A stretch of DNA of 64,000 nt, taken from the NCBI RefSeq assembly GCF_014805685.1, contig NC_060887.1:11404463-11468462 (forward strand), written 5' to 3'. Source of the stretch: Silurus meridionalis. Its lineage: Eukaryota; Chordata; Actinopteri; Siluriformes; Siluridae. Made by a program: the position numbers and the translations under genes. The first letter of the stretch is position 1; every line of letters begins with the position of its first letter. A model generated the notes under the pieces. It did not search any database and was not told where the DNA came from. It saw only the letters and a program-made list of their open reading frames with translations. Positions 1 to 12,290 of this stretch are shown here, piece after piece.

Positions 1-887
1 AATTCTTACTTTAGTATAATTTCTTTAACCAATTTTAATCGTTGTTCAGGGTATGAAATGTAATGCCCTTCATCCATCTGTGCCTGAGAGATTCTGTTTA
101 GATGTTGTGGAAGAGCTTCACATGCCCATATAAGTCCACCAGGAGCCTTGTGTAGTCACAACAACAGATTAGTCATGATTTAGACCCAGATAAGCCTATA
201 ATCACTGATATTACAGTACTCGGTTAATCCACATGTTTTCCAAGGAATCATTATGGGCTGTTTGTGACACACCCAAAATAATATGTATAATATACTCAAA
301 GCATATGCTGTCGTGAGTGACCACTCAAATGGTCTATGCTCAAATTCACATCTAAAGTGTACGTAACTATCAGACATTTAACTAAGCATATGGTCTAGGT
401 TCAAGACCATTAGTCATTATCAGGAGAAAGAATCCAGACATATGGCTGTGCCTCATTTGCAGCCAGTATCTTCAGGTCAGGTACTGTTTAGATTAGATCA
501 TGAACGACTGAGTTAAAAAATGACCTCCTGCTGAGATCATGCTCCAGAAATTCTTCAGGCCACACACAGTCTGTTTTCAAACAATTTTTTTTTGCTCTGT
601 TACAGCATCCATGAGGTAAAAATGTAAGAAAACGACATGCATGGCGTTAATATACATTCAGTTGTGCATAGCAGGCTTCTCACTGACTTGTTTGGCTATG
701 TAAAACAGATGGCTGTGAAAAACACGTTTGTTCAGGTTTGTTGAACCGCTGCGTCAGTATTGTTTACTCTCCTCTTTCATCTGTCTGTTTGTACGACATC
801 CAACTCACTCCATCTCACTTGTTTTTGTCACAGCTCCCTTTTTTTGGTATGGTGACTGAAGAAATGGTTCAAACAATTATATGACAG

Positions 888-888
<1 letters not shown>

Positions 889-953
<65 letters not shown>
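889..953. repeat. (TA)n microsatellite
   Basis: About 65 bp of nearly pure alternating TA. It is one of at least seven long TA tracts in the window. Confidence 0.95.
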
Positions 954-959
<6 letters not shown>

Positions 960-2931
960 TTACTTTATGACTTGGAACATGTGGTTCATAGCAATATGAT
1001 CATAAAACATCATTGACTGTGAGGAATGTAGAGCAGTTTGTCTTGCCTCAGGTGGTGAAGATCAGATCAGGAATTGGTGGAATTTGTCAGTCCTCAAAAT
1101 GTCTTTGGTTATTGTTCCCTCTGTGCTGAACATTTATATATTATCTCATGTATACATTTTTTTTGTTTTTCTTGGTCATTTGGTCCCCTCTTTTTTGCCT
1201 TGTTATTACTGTAATTACAGAGTGTACAGAGTCCTAGACTACCTAGAACATCCTAGAAGGTGTTCAGGATAATTCAATCTAATATGAATTGTTAGTTTTC
1301 TTAAAGTTAAATGCCATAAGTGCAATTTTGTTTCTGACCTCTACCCCTGATTTTGTGTGTGTGCACGCACTCTGCCTATCTGGAGCACACTGAATGCTTT
1401 ATACCCAAATCTCCAGTTACGTCCGGGCATCTCATCTGACCTTTAACTGAGAACAATCAATGAATCTCAGGTGTGTGTGTCCAGAGCCTTTCGTCTGAGC
1501 TAGTATGAAGTTACGCATTCCACAGTCAGCACACATGCAGTCTCTCCCTCGCTTCTCACTTATTTGACCCGCATTTTGTCTCTCCTTCCTGCCCACGTTT
1601 TTCACTCTCCTCTACACTGGCCTTTTCCTGTAAATCAGCCTGTTTACAGCTCCTGGTATACAGAGTGAGAAGAGAGGGGGTGTATGCGAAAAGGATCAGG
1701 AGGTGCAGAGCATGAGAAAAACAAGGAAGGACGAGAAGGCTTTTGTTCATACCTGATTTGATTATTTATCCAACTATGGAAAGCAGACATGACACATGCG
1801 ATCGTGCCGTCATGTGACCAGAGTTGAAATGGAAAGCCAAGTAATTCCTTTAGCTTTCGAAATCCTAATTGAAACTTTTAATACTTTTGCTTTATTAGTC
1901 AATATTTATATACACAAGTACACAAGTACACAAGCAAAAGCCACGTGAACACATCAGTGTGTAAACAGTCCCGATGACACAGTTGTTGTTGTATATCAGA
2001 ATTCCCACTAATAATGTTATAAGGAGCATCATAATCACTGTGAGATAACATTCTTTGTTTGCACTCGCATATGTGTGTGCGTGTGTTTTGTATCATGCCC
2101 GGGTTAAGGTGTGGTATTGAACTTGGCAGAGACCTCATTTAAATGCTGCTTTGCCTTGTATGGAAGGCACACATATAAACAGGCGATCAGCAGTCCAGTG
2201 TCCCACTTGAAACAGGCCTTAGAGCCGTGTGGATGCAGTGAAGTCACTCAGCTACATGTAAGAGGTTTCATCTATTTAGTTTGCTATAAAATATGAGTTC
2301 TTTTGTATATGCGCTGCTTATTTATTTCTTTAGTTATTAAGGTCATAAGCCTGAAGGTGTTGCATCTGATTGTATGTTATGCTCTGTCTCTCTCCTTGTT
2401 TTGACTTCATTGTAGACATTGTGGAAATAATCTCATTGTTTTGACTGGGAAGGTGTAGGTGCGGTTTCATGTGGTCCGCCCCAGATTTTGTGTGTCGTTA
2501 TGGGTATTAGTAAGAGGACACGCCGAAGCCCCGTTCATTTTAACATTACATTCTAGCCAGGTCAGTTTGATCTAACACTGTGACGTTTTTATATAAGACA
2601 TAACTGTCTGTGTAGTTTGATTTATCGTTTCCATTAGACAAATTTCTGTTGCGACAGTACAGACACTATTAATGGTGTGTGACCATTTTATGTACTTCGT
2701 CGCAGAAAATTTTCCTTCCTCAAATCTGTTACAAATCGAGTTACACATCAATCACTGATAAGCCCTTGTTTGAATGTGACGCAGGCACGCTTATTATGTA
2801 TTCAAGCAAATGTGGAGAGTGTGTGAAACAGTTATACATTTACAAGCTCAATAGGAGAGATAGACCACACAAAGACTGCAATGTGTTTGAGAATTCAGGA
2901 GTTCTTTCTTAAATTGTGCCTAGAGAAAATA

Positions 2932-3290
2932 CAGTATATGGACAAAAGTTTTGGACACCTATCCATAAGATTTGTGCGTTTTGAACAGCCTATTCCCCAT
3001 TTTTCCCCATTTGCTGTTAAAATAATTTTCACTCCTTCGGGAAGATGTTCCACTAGATTTGTGTGTTTGTGGAGAAGTCAGGTACTGATGTAGGCGAGAC
3101 GAGGAGGTCTGGGGTGCAGTCAGCATTTCAGTTCATCCCAAAGGTGTTCAGTAGGATTGAGGTCAAAACTCAAATGCAGGCCACTCAAGAACCTCCACTT
3201 CAACCCATGTAAACCACATGTTCATGGACCTGGATTTGTGCACAGGGTCATTGTCATGCTGGAACAGGTTTTGGTCTCCTAGTTCAAGTG
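2932..3290 (-). mobile_element. Degenerate Tc1/mariner-like fragment (half element)
   Basis: The left edge begins with a terminal-repeat-like stretch (tatggacaaaagttttggac). Reading the minus strand gives scrambled remnants of a Tc1/mariner DDE region, including a Gln-His-Asp-Asn-Asp-Pro-Val-His-like stretch. No matching right terminus was seen. A second fragment at 23765-24025 ends in the same kind of terminal sequence in inverse orientation, so both belong to one fish repeat family. It is non-functional. Confidence 0.5.
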
Positions 3291-3967
3291 AATGGAATAT
3301 ATAATGCTACCACACATTCAAACACATCTTTTGGGGGGGTGGGTGTCGGCATTTAGATTTTTTTTTGTCATTATTTGTCGTTATTCATCAGCATGTTATT
3401 TTAGCTTCTGTTGTAAATTTATCCATCAAGAACCTATTGAATCATTTAATATACAGTGTGTGTGTGTTTGTTTATATATAGATAAGATTCCATGACCATA
3501 TTTTTTGCAGCTGTTTTGTTGATCGACATTAATGTGCTTAACACATTGTTGTAACATTTTGGTGTGTGCATATCAACGTAGAATTATGATTAATGTTATA
3601 AAGTACCGTGTGTGCTTAGATTAAGAGAGTTTATAATAGCCTAATGGCGTGGATGGTACAGTGTGTATTCGCCTGGCCTCTGTGTTCCTTCTTCCTGTAT
3701 TTGTTGTTTCACTGTGACCCCGTTGTCATGGGGACATTCCATGTCCCTCTGGTGCGCATTGCCCTGTTTGGAGTCTGTGGCGCAATTCGAATGCACATTC
3801 AATACGAGAGCGAAGGCACGCAGGGGGAGTTCTGGTATGTTCCAGTAGCTGAGTCCAGCAGTTCAACAGAATGTTCTGTGTACTGGAACAGGAAGATGTA
3901 TTTCACTTCTTTCTTTCCCTTTCTAATAAGTAAGCACTAGCGTTCTTGTTAGACTTTTAAAGACCAC

Positions 3968-3970
3968 TGA

Positions 3971-4035
<65 letters not shown>

Positions 4036-4067
4036 TACTCACACACACACACACACACACACACACA
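3968..4067. repeat. (TC)n followed by (AC)n microsatellite
   Basis: Alternating TC runs to about 4031, then alternating AC to about 4067. The compound tract ends about 105 bp upstream of the first recognised tuft1 exon and may contribute pyrimidine-rich sequence to that intron. Confidence 0.9.
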
Positions 4068-4174
4068 AGACTATTGCTCAGTTTTTCCTCTACGTCTTCA
4101 GTCTGTCTACTCATTTCTAACAGTCCTTTTGTTTGTGGGCTTCCCCTCACATTTAGTTTCTTTTTGCCCTTCAG

Positions 4175-7100
4175 GATGGCTACCGGAGACTCCGTCTGAC
4201 TCTGCACGACCAAGTCCAGCAGCAGCCCACCATAGGAAAGGTAAGACTCTAATAACTCCAGACTGGACTACTATTATATAAGTATTGTAAGTATTGTAAA
4301 TGCACGTGTACTGGAAAAATAAATAATGAAAGAACAACTGCTGAGTCTTTCTAGCATGAATTCTGAGTGCTGTGTTTATAATGATTATCCCAGAATTGAA
4401 CTTTGAGCTTGCTTATAGAATCTATAATATCTGATTTAGTGCTGTGTCATACATTGGATGAAAGCAAATGCTTCTACTGTATGTAACCTCTTGTTATAGT
4501 ATGGCCAGTTCTCTTGTCAGGTTTTAAACCTTTTTTCTCTCTTAATATCAGTTATCTTTAATTCCCTGTCTTTCCTGGAAAAGCTGCTGTGAAAATGAAA
4601 ATTGTGTCTGTAAGAGGGGGTTTTATGCAAGACTTTCTTCAAAGGCCTCATTTTTGCATTTACCCAAAATTACTTATCCCCTCCCTGGCTTTCTCTCCAT
4701 CTAGCTGACTTTTCTCCTTCTCCTCCTCCTCCTCCTCCTCCTCCTCCTCTTCATTGTGTCTTTGCCTTATAGATATTTTTATGTTCAGGGACAGGGACAT
4801 TGATCTCTTTTCATGATCTAAACCCATGCAAAAGTCTAGATTTATGCATTACTGTTTAGTGGCATTCATAAGGATTTTCTTCTTTCCAGAACGCTTCAGT
4901 ATAACGTAGTTTTCACAAGCTTTCACAAGTTGAGCAGGGAAAAGAATACACCCCGGGGGTTATACAAACTTTAAAGCTTTAGATGTGACGCATTACATGA
5001 TGTAGGCTGACTGCTATGAATTTAATGTTAACTCTAATGTTATCTGTCCTCTTTTAACATTCTAGCCGATTGGGAGAGCATTTGCGTTGGTGCAGCCAAC
5101 TAGCGAGAGGCAGCCTCTGAAGCCCGAGCCCGTCAAAGTCGAGGAGAAGGTTGAGGTCATAAAGGTGAGCCGTGCGGACCAGGATGTTGCATGTAGTCAC
5201 AAGAGTTGCGATGTACAAAAAGGGCGCGTCGGTTTAAATTCCTACAGGCTCCCTGCTGCTTTCACAACAAACTAGCCGACATAATGCGTTGCTCAAGCAG
5301 TGTGACCCAAGGCGTGGTGATGGTTAAGCTTGTGTTTGTGTTTCAGGTGTATCTGCAAGCGCAGAAAAAGGAACAGGACAAGAATCAGCAGAGTCTGAAG
5401 ATGCTCTCTGATGAGGTTTCACAAATACAAGAGGTCCGTCAGATTGCCTTGTGCATTTACGAGCACTCTAGCGCACGTTCGTGCTTCATTGTGTGTCCCA
5501 AGTACTGTGAATCACAAGTACTGTCTTTTCTAGGTGCGATACTGTTTAAAGAGCCTAAGAGAGCAGATGGCAGCAAAAAACAACCACAGAACAGAGCACA
5601 AGGCAAGAGAAGCGCGTGTGTGTGTGTGTGTGAATAATTTATATATAAATAATAGTAGGATCAGAAGGGACAACTAGGAACCAGCTCTGAACCAGTTTCT
5701 GTCTTCTGTGCTATTAGGTGAAGTTAACTCAGACTGGTGTGAACAGAGGGAATTGTGCTCTGACATCTCTGTCGACACAAAAGATGGAAGACAAACAGGT
5801 AAGAGGGTTTTTTTATTTTGCCTGTCATACTTTATACTAGCGGTCTACCCGACAGAGTTTTTTTCCGACATCGATAGCTATCGTACATGCCGATAACCGA
5901 TTAATCAACCGATTTTTTAAATGGATAGTGAACTGAAAAAATTGTAATAAATAAAAAAAATGGTACTAAATCATGAAAATGTGCTAAATGAAATAAATAT
6001 GACTGTATTAATTATAGGAATAAATATAATGATATAAATGATCCATTATAATTAATAAATAAAATATAGCGCCTCTAGAGGCTGCTCTCATAATGACATA
6101 CCTGTAAAAACAGTTTTATGACTTTTTGCCGACAGTTCCAGCAATCAACTATTGGTGCAATAAATCGGTCAACCTCCTTTTTTTACACACATACACATTC
6201 ATATACACACACAACTTATGTAAGGATGAATGCAGCGGATTTTTCCAAAGCATTTTCGGGTCAGGAGCTTCTTCTTCCTGTTTTTTAAAGTTCAGGCACA
6301 CCTCAAAAAAGCATTGAGGTACTGGGAACACTTCGGACAGCTCTCTGTTTGTTCCCAAACAAAGTTGTATTTGATCTTCTATTCAACAACCAAACATTGT
6401 TGGAACACGGTTGTATAAAACATTTTTGCTATAAAAAAAATATTTATATTCTTTTCACTATTTTCTTTAATACAATGAAATCAGTCAATACAAACTCTAA
6501 ACCAGGAAGGATTTTGCTGTAGACGCACTCAGCATGGCTTCTGAGTACACACACCGTTTGTCTCTATTGAAACCTATTCACAAACATGTTCGTTACAAAA
6601 AAACCTCACATTATCTCCTGCAGCTCTGTGTTTAAAGATGGTGGTTCCTACAAGAACATTTCCACACTCCTCAGTGTTCTCTATTGTTCAGAAACCTTTT
6701 GCAGTAAACAGTGTGCTTAACAAAGCTTCTTTTTATCCCTGAGAAGTTTGTGAACAGGCGGGAATAAGTTCCCCCAGAGAGTGTGTGAGTGGGGGGGGGC
6801 GGAGAGCGAGAGTGTAGGGTCCAACTGCGACTGAAAAAATGAACGGAAAAAGTCCTGCCCTCACTACTCCCCAGAACTTCAGTCAGAGCCCACACCCTGA
6901 TGACGTGCGCACACACACGCATATGTACACACACACTTTCCATTCCTCTTCTGGTTTCTCTCGCTGTTCCTCCTTCTCACTTAGAGTCTATAAATATCCC
7001 CTAAGGAATGTTTGTTGGTCTCTAGAGTAAGTACAGTACAGTATGGGTTTGGTGTAGTGTGTTGTATAAACAGTTCAAACAGTAGTAGTTTTATAACCAA

Positions 7101-8442
7101 TAAGAAACGTATGTATAGAAATAGTCCAACACAAGCGCCTCCATAATTCAAATCCGGTGCACTCCAATTGCTTACTCTCTTTCTTTCCATCTCCCTCTTT
7201 CAGGAGTTTGATGACGAGCAGGAGCGCGAAAGGATGAGGGAAGTCAGCAAGCGGCTGTACGCCCAGCTTCAGGAGGCGGAGACGAGACACCAAGAGGAGA
7301 AGGAGAAATTACAGGTGATCTCTCGTGAACGCCTTCTTTCCATTAGTCATCATAGCCGTAAGCATGTACTGTATTGTAACGGATACATTCCTAAGGAACC
7401 TGTATGATCTGAAACGGGGGGGTGGATTTTGCACCTTCAACTCATGGCATAGAAAGTGGGGTAAGTCAGGGCATGTTGTTTGGACCAGTGCATCACAATA
7501 ACTAAATGACGGCTCCTTTTTTTCCTAATGACGTAATGTTGTCTTCTGTGCTAAGGTTTTCTTCCCAAACCGATACTCAGGGTTATACAGGTAACGTCAA
7601 AGTGATCATACAGTAATATTATGTACCAAATTTTAGTCTGGTTTCTTCAATTTTATCTTTAAATGTATACATATTAAGTGTAATTAGGAACCTGAACTTG
7701 TTTATCCATAAACAAGTGGTGATATTGCAGCATCAAACACACAGCCAAACACAAACCCATTTATTTGTGTAATGTCTCCTGATGTGTGTCATCGCATCCT
7801 CTTTGTATTGTTGTAACCTGTTGTAACTCAATGTCGGATATGCACTTCTTCTTAGTCTGTTCAGTCTTGTCGAACCTCAAAACTTATTTCTCTGTCACCC
7901 TCAGGCTGAGGCAGGTCAGTACAAAAGGCAGCTGTCTGAGCAAAGCGATCAGCTGAAGGAAGCTCAGGTTAGCGCACAGGAGCAGGACCAGCGAATCCGA
8001 GAGCTGCAGCGTCTGATGGGTGGCATGGAGCAGGAGAGCTCGTCCCTCAGGGATGATTTAATGACCAAGGAGTCGGAGCTGCTGCAGCTGCGGGAGCTGA
8101 AAGAGGAGGGGCAAGTTGACAGAGAGAGGTGTGTAACCCACCCACTCTTCTAAGTGAAGCATTATTGAGCATTATTTATTCTTAAATGTTATTTGATTTT
8201 ATTTTACTGTTGCCGATAGACATAAAACTTGTCTAAAGATGAATGAAAGACCACTGTGTCCTGTGTAGATTGGAGGAGTTGGAGAAGGAGAACGCCATCC
8301 TTAAGGAGAAGATACACCACCTTGATGATATGCTCAAGAGCCAGCAGAGGAAACTCAGACAGATGATTGAACAGGTACAAAATAACATCTGGATCAACCT
8401 TATTTTAAATATTTTGTATTATAATAAATAAAATGTTTTATA

Positions 8443-8523
<81 letters not shown>

Positions 8524-8980
8524 ATTTGATATAAACTGTTTTTCCCACTCATATAGCTGCAGAACTCGCGGATGGTGATTCAGGAGAGGGACCGTGCCAT
8601 CAAAGAACTAGAGGAGAAAGTTGCTTTCCTCGAAGCAGAGGTCAGCGCAGACTTTTACCCGCAGATATTTTTGTGCATAATTTCTTGTGCGTATTTAACT
8701 CACAAACCGACCACTTGTCCATACAGAACAGAGAACTGCGTGATCAGATGGATTATTTCCTGCACGAAAGGTCAAACTCGGGCCTGTTGTCCGATTCCAA
8801 TGCTCAGATTGTCTACAGGTAACAGCACACACTCGCACACGCTCACAAAGGAGTTCCGCACCAATACAGTGCATACTAACAGTATTTCGTCTTCCTGTAT
8901 TCCACAGTAGGCCTCTGAAGCCGTCGACACAAAGTAACAAAAATCTGCCGTTCATCAAAGTCATCGAGATCAAGTCATGA
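4175..8980 (+). CDS. tuft1: Tuftelin (TUFT1), exons 2-12 equivalent, 5' end missing
   Basis: Eleven coding exons are read on the plus strand: 4175-4240, 5066-5164, 5347-5433, 5534-5602, 5718-5798, 7204-7314, 7905-8128, 8269-8374, 8557-8640, 8727-8818 and 8908-8980 (TGA). They join in frame for 363 codons; human tuftelin is 390 aa. Diagnostic stretches are EVIKVYLQAQ, EVSQIQEVRYCLKSLREQ, a glutamate- and glutamine-rich coiled coil from about residue 135 to 320, the nearly invariant block HHLDDMLKSQQRKLRQMIEQ in exon 8269, and a basic-hydrophobic tail ending in Lys-Ser. Tuftelin is an acidic coiled-coil protein first described in enamel and also expressed widely in soft tissue, where it associates with keratin and desmosomal junctions and has roles in hypoxia and neural differentiation. 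The initiator exon was not found. The intron after 5602 uses a GC donor. Phase settles the frame at 5718-5798, because the alternative frame would hit a stop in the next exon. Confidence 0.92.
5603..5717 (+). other. tuft1: GC-AG intron in tuft1
   Basis: The exon ends AAG and the intron begins GCAAGA, the consensus context of non-canonical GC donors; the acceptor is ctattag. No GT donor nearby preserves the frame through the next two exons. A short (GT)n run follows inside the intron. Confidence 0.75.
5830..6182. mobile_element. hAT-like non-autonomous element remnant
   Basis: Both ends carry degenerate 'cggt..accgat' motifs typical of fish hAT elements: tagcggtctacccgaca on the left and aaatcggtcaacctcc on the right, in inverted orientation. 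The interior is AT-rich and non-coding. It sits in the large tuft1 intron between 5798 and 7204. No clean 8-bp target duplication was identified, so the boundaries are approximate. Confidence 0.4.
8447..8520. repeat. (TA)n microsatellite in tuft1 intron
   Basis: Alternating TA lies only about 36 bp upstream of the exon starting at 8557, so it fills most of the short intron between 8374 and 8557. Confidence 0.95.
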
Positions 8981-9720
8981 ACACTGAAAAGCAGACGGAT
9001 CTGTACATACTGAAGCACAACAGCCTGTAGCACGACGCCCTTGCTACTAGCGCACTGACTAAAGACTGAAGACTGCAGCTCCACACAATATGCCTTGTCC
9101 AACACGTATGGAATACATTTGTTATATATTGTAAATAGATTAGGTTGTCGGTTTCATTGTGTCTGTGAGCATGCATACAGTATACTGACCTTAACTCGGC
9201 TGAAGTATGAGTGTCGTGGTGTTGAATATCATTTAGATTTGCTTTTATCCGAAATGAAGAACCAGCGAAGAAAAATTGTGGCACTTTCACTTTCTCTCAT
9301 TTTTGAATTACTTACGATCATCAAAAGTTCTAGATAGGGAACAGGGAGCTTTACCAGCTTCTTGGTTTAATGAAGGAATTGAGTATTTCAATGGTTTTGA
9401 GTCCCACATTTATAATATAAAGGCACAATAATCATCCAAATTACACTCTTGATGTACGACAATTAGAAATCTGCTAAAATATTAACCTGTTTCTAACTTT
9501 GTCCTGATCCTCAATAATACACTGAAACATTTGTTTTCACTTAAACACCTATATTTTAGAGAGACACCAATACACCTTGCAGAAACCAGACCCACTGCCC
9601 TGTCAGGACAGCCAAAATGAGAATGAAGTAAAAATCCTCATTATGTTCGAGAATTCCATGTATGTAAAACCAATTCGATGTGAAAAACACGCATTTCACT
9701 GATATTTTTTATTTTTTACT

Positions 9721-9785
9721 TTTACATTTACATTTGCGGCATTTAGCAGACGCCCTTATACAGAGCAACGTACAAAAGTGCTTTA
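9721..9785. repeat. Fragment of a common teleost interspersed repeat
   Basis: The stretch reading tttacatttacatttgcggc followed by a 'catttagcagacgccctta' core is recognised as a motif found in very many fish genomes as part of dispersed repeats. The exact family cannot be assigned by eye. It lies in the presumed tuft1 3' UTR. Confidence 0.5.
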
Positions 9786-9990
9786 TGTAAATTTTTTACA
9801 TAATTTTGTATTTTCTGACTCCAGCATTTTTCTTGCTTCTTGAGTAGTTCTGTACTACTGTCCATTATTTAACTGTGCACTTACCATCTGCTTTTTATTT
9901 AATAGAAAAAATATTTTTGTAGTTAAATGTGTGGTTTTTTTTTTAGATGATGTATTAAATGGCTGATATATTTATGTAAGATGAAGTTTT

Positions 9991-9996
9991 AATAAA
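9991..9996 (+). terminator. tuft1: Polyadenylation signal AATAAA of tuft1
   Basis: This is a canonical hexamer about 1 kb after the stop codon. It is followed within 30-60 bp by T- and TG-rich sequence, as expected for a cleavage site. Confidence 0.55.
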
Positions 9997-10118
9997 CTGA
10001 TCCAAAAGATTTTGTTTAATGCTTCATGTTTTACATATCTGTGGATGTGAGCTTTTGGATTTTGTATGAAAAATACATTCGGATTACACAGTTTTACACA
10101 AAATGTTACACCTGATGC

Positions 10119-10121
<3 letters not shown>

Positions 10122-10154
<33 letters not shown>
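10122..10154. repeat. (GT)n microsatellite
   Basis: Pure alternating GT just downstream of the tuft1 polyadenylation signal. Confidence 0.9.
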
Positions 10155-10156
<2 letters not shown>

Positions 10157-10314
10157 CCATTTCATTGTGTAATCAGTATGCTTCCTGCTTAGCCCCACCT
10201 CTATTTCTCTTTTCTGATTTAAATGTAAGTGTTAGATTTTTTTTTTTGCATGTTTGTCACACTTTTATGTTTTAGATCAAACGAATTAAAATATTAGTAA
10301 AAGATAACACAAGG

Positions 10315-11378
10315 GAACACAACATGCAGTTTTTAAATAAGGGAAAACAAAATCCAAAATTTCATGGTCCTGTGTGAAAAAGTGTTTGCCCTCTAAACCT
10401 AATAACTGGTTTGGCCGCCCTTAACAGCAACAACTGCGATCAAGCGTTTTTGATAACTTGCAGTGAGTGTTACAGCGCTATGTGGAGGAATTTTGGTCAC
10501 TCATCTATGCAGAATTGTTGTAATTCAGCCACACTGGAGGGTTTTGGAGCAGGAACCGCGTTTTTACGGTCATGTCAAAGCATCTCAATAGGATTCAGGT
10601 CAGGACTTTGACAAGGCCACTCCAAAGTCTTTGTTTTGTTTTCCTTCAGCCATTCAGAGGTGGACTTGCTGGTGTGTTTTGGATTATTGTCTTGCTGAAG
10701 AACCCAAGTTCGCTTTAGCTTGAGGTCACAAACAGATGGCTGGACATTCTCCTTCAGGATTTTTTGGTAAACAGCAGAATTCATTCAAAAATTTTGTCTC
10801 GTCAGTCCACAGAGTATTTTCCCAAAAGTTTTGGGGATCATCAAGATTTTTTTCTGGCAAAACTGAGACAAGCTTTTATGTGATTTTTGCTCAGCAGCAG
10901 TATTCAACTTGGAACTCTGCCATGCAGACCCAGTCTCTATGGTGAAGTCATGAACACTGATCTTAACTAAGGCAAGTGAGGCCTGCAGTTCTTTGGATGT
11001 TGTTGTGGGGTCTTTTGTGACCTCTTGGATGAGTCGTCGCTGTCTTCTTGGGGTAATTTTGGTCGGCCGGCCACTCCTGGGAAGCTTCTCCACTGTTCCA
11101 TGCTTTTGCTATTTGTGAATAATGGCTCTCACTGTGGTTCACTGGAGTCCCAAAGCTTTAAAAATGGCTTTATAACCTTTTCCAGATTGATAGATCTCAA
11201 TTACTTTCTTTCTCATTTGTTTCTGAATTTCATTGGATTCCATCATGATGTCTAGCTTTTGAGGATCTTTTGGTTTTAACAGGGGGGGCAAACACTTTTT
11301 CACACAGGGACATGTAGTTTTGAATTTTGTTTTCCCTCAATAATAAAAACCTTTATTTAAAAACTGCTTGTTGTTTTC
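10315..11378 (-). mobile_element. Tc1-like transposon with long inverted repeats
   Basis: Two long, imperfect terminal inverted repeats bound an element of about 1.05 kb. Matching stretches include tcctgtgtgaaaaagtgttt on the left against its complement near 11286-11311, and gcagtttttaaataa at 10326 against ttatttaaaaactgc at 11353-11367. The minus strand carries a broken transposase: an N-terminal helix-turn-helix piece with the GRPTKITPRRQRRL motif (about 11093-10785) and a DDE piece containing [17 protein letters not shown] and SPDLNPIE (about 10784-10575). A frame change and stop codons separate the two, so the transposase is dead. The element lies in the tuft1-C1orf43 intergenic region. 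Confidence 0.88.
10575..11093 (-). pseudogene. Tc1-family transposase pseudogene
   Basis: Two minus-strand open stretches meet near 10785 in different frames. The upstream part has the Tc1 DNA-binding GRPXK-type hook and helix-turn-helix. The downstream part has the second catalytic Asp context (LQQDNNPKH) and the PDLNPIE motif that contains the third acidic residue. The family is normally about 340 aa. This copy is frameshifted, with a degenerate N-terminus and middle. Confidence 0.85.
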
Positions 11379-11399
11379 AACACCACTGAATATAATGTG

Positions 11400-11730
11400 T
11401 ATATACACACACAACAATCAGGCATAACATTGACATTATAACTTTATGACCAGTGAGTGAATAGCTCTGATTATCTCATACTTTTATCTGTTAGTGGTTT
11501 AAATATACAGTATTAGGTAGCAAGTGAACATTTTGTCCTCAAATTTGATGTGTTGAAAGCAGGAAAAATGGGCAAGCGTAATGATTTAAGAGTTTAACAA
11601 GGGCCAAATTGTGATGCTTAGACAACTGGGTCAGAGCTTCTCCAAGAGTGCGGTCCGGTCTGCAGTGGTCAAAATCTATCAAAAGTGGTAAAAGGAAGGA
11701 TCAGTAGTATTCCATAGATTTGATTATTTG
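11400..11730 (+). mobile_element. 5' part of a second Tc1/mariner-type element
   Basis: Terminal-type sequence (acaatcaggcataacattg) at about 11411 is followed by a reading frame starting Met-Gly-Lys-Arg-Asn-Asp. With several indels this resembles the N-terminal helix-turn-helix of a common fish Tc1-like transposase ('GQ..V..RRLGQS', 'SRSAVV.IYQKW'). It is cut off near 11730, where another transposon begins. Confidence 0.55.
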
Positions 11731-11749
11731 TTCCATTCTGACCCAACTG

Positions 11750-12290
11750 TACAAACCTGATTCCAAAAAAGTTGAGACACTGTACAAATTGTGAATAAAA
11801 AGGAATGCAATCATTTACAAATATCATAAACCTATATTTTATTCACAATAGAATATAGATAAAATATCAAATGTTAAAATGAGACATTTTGAAATGTCAT
11901 GCCGGATATTGGCTCATTTTGGATTTCATGAGAGCTACACATTCCAAAAAAGTTGGGACAGGTAGCAATAAGAGGCCGGAAAAGGTAAATGTACATATAA
12001 GAAACAGCTGGAGGACCAATTTGCAACTTATTAGGTCAATTGGCAACATGATTGGGTATAAAAAAAGCCTCTCAGAGTGGCAGTGTCTCTCAGAAGTCAG
12101 GGTGGGCAGAGGATCACCAATTCCCCCAATGCTGCAGTAAAACATAGTGAACTGCATCACATACAGGAATGCTACTGTAATGGAGATCACAACATGGGCT
12201 CAGGAATACTTTCAGAAAACAATGTCGCCGTGGCCAGCTAAAACTCTTTAGGTCAAAAAAGAAGCCATATCTAAACATGATCCAGAAGAC
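11750..12290 (+). mobile_element. Internally deleted Tc1/mariner-like element, copy 1
   Basis: It begins acaaacctgattccaaaaaa and runs through the same sequence as the longer copy at 34989-36235, which lies in the opposite orientation. The region coding for the helix-turn-helix is missing after 'PIPPMLQ', and sequence resumes at the equivalent of '[16 protein letters not shown]'. So this copy has an internal deletion near 12130. Confidence 0.75.

Larger units (their letters stand above)
1..4174. other. tuft1 upstream or 5' intron region, no exon recognised
   Basis: No coding exon could be supported here. The region lies directly 5' of the first recognised tuft1 exon, so it is probably intron or promoter-proximal sequence of that gene. 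The short tuftelin N-terminal exon expected from mammals was not found and may lie outside the window. The region contains a (TA)n tract at 889-953, a degenerate Tc1/mariner fragment at 2932-3290, and a (TC)n/(AC)n tract at 3968-4067. The small open frames at 1084, 2111, 3644 and elsewhere show no family signature and are treated as chance. Confidence 0.6.
8981..10020 (+). other. tuft1: tuft1 3' untranslated region
   Basis: About 1 kb without coding signal follows the tuft1 stop codon and ends near a good polyadenylation hexamer at 9991-9996. A short piece of a widespread fish interspersed repeat is embedded at about 9721-9785. Confidence 0.6.

Noticed and set aside
3644..3940. 98-codon open frame with a good ATG near tuft1
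   Set aside because: No recognised family, no splice-compatible link to tuft1 exon 4175, and the tuftelin N-terminus expected here has a different sequence.
10066..10275. Cys-Val-rich frame downstream of tuft1
   Set aside because: It consists largely of a translated GT microsatellite.
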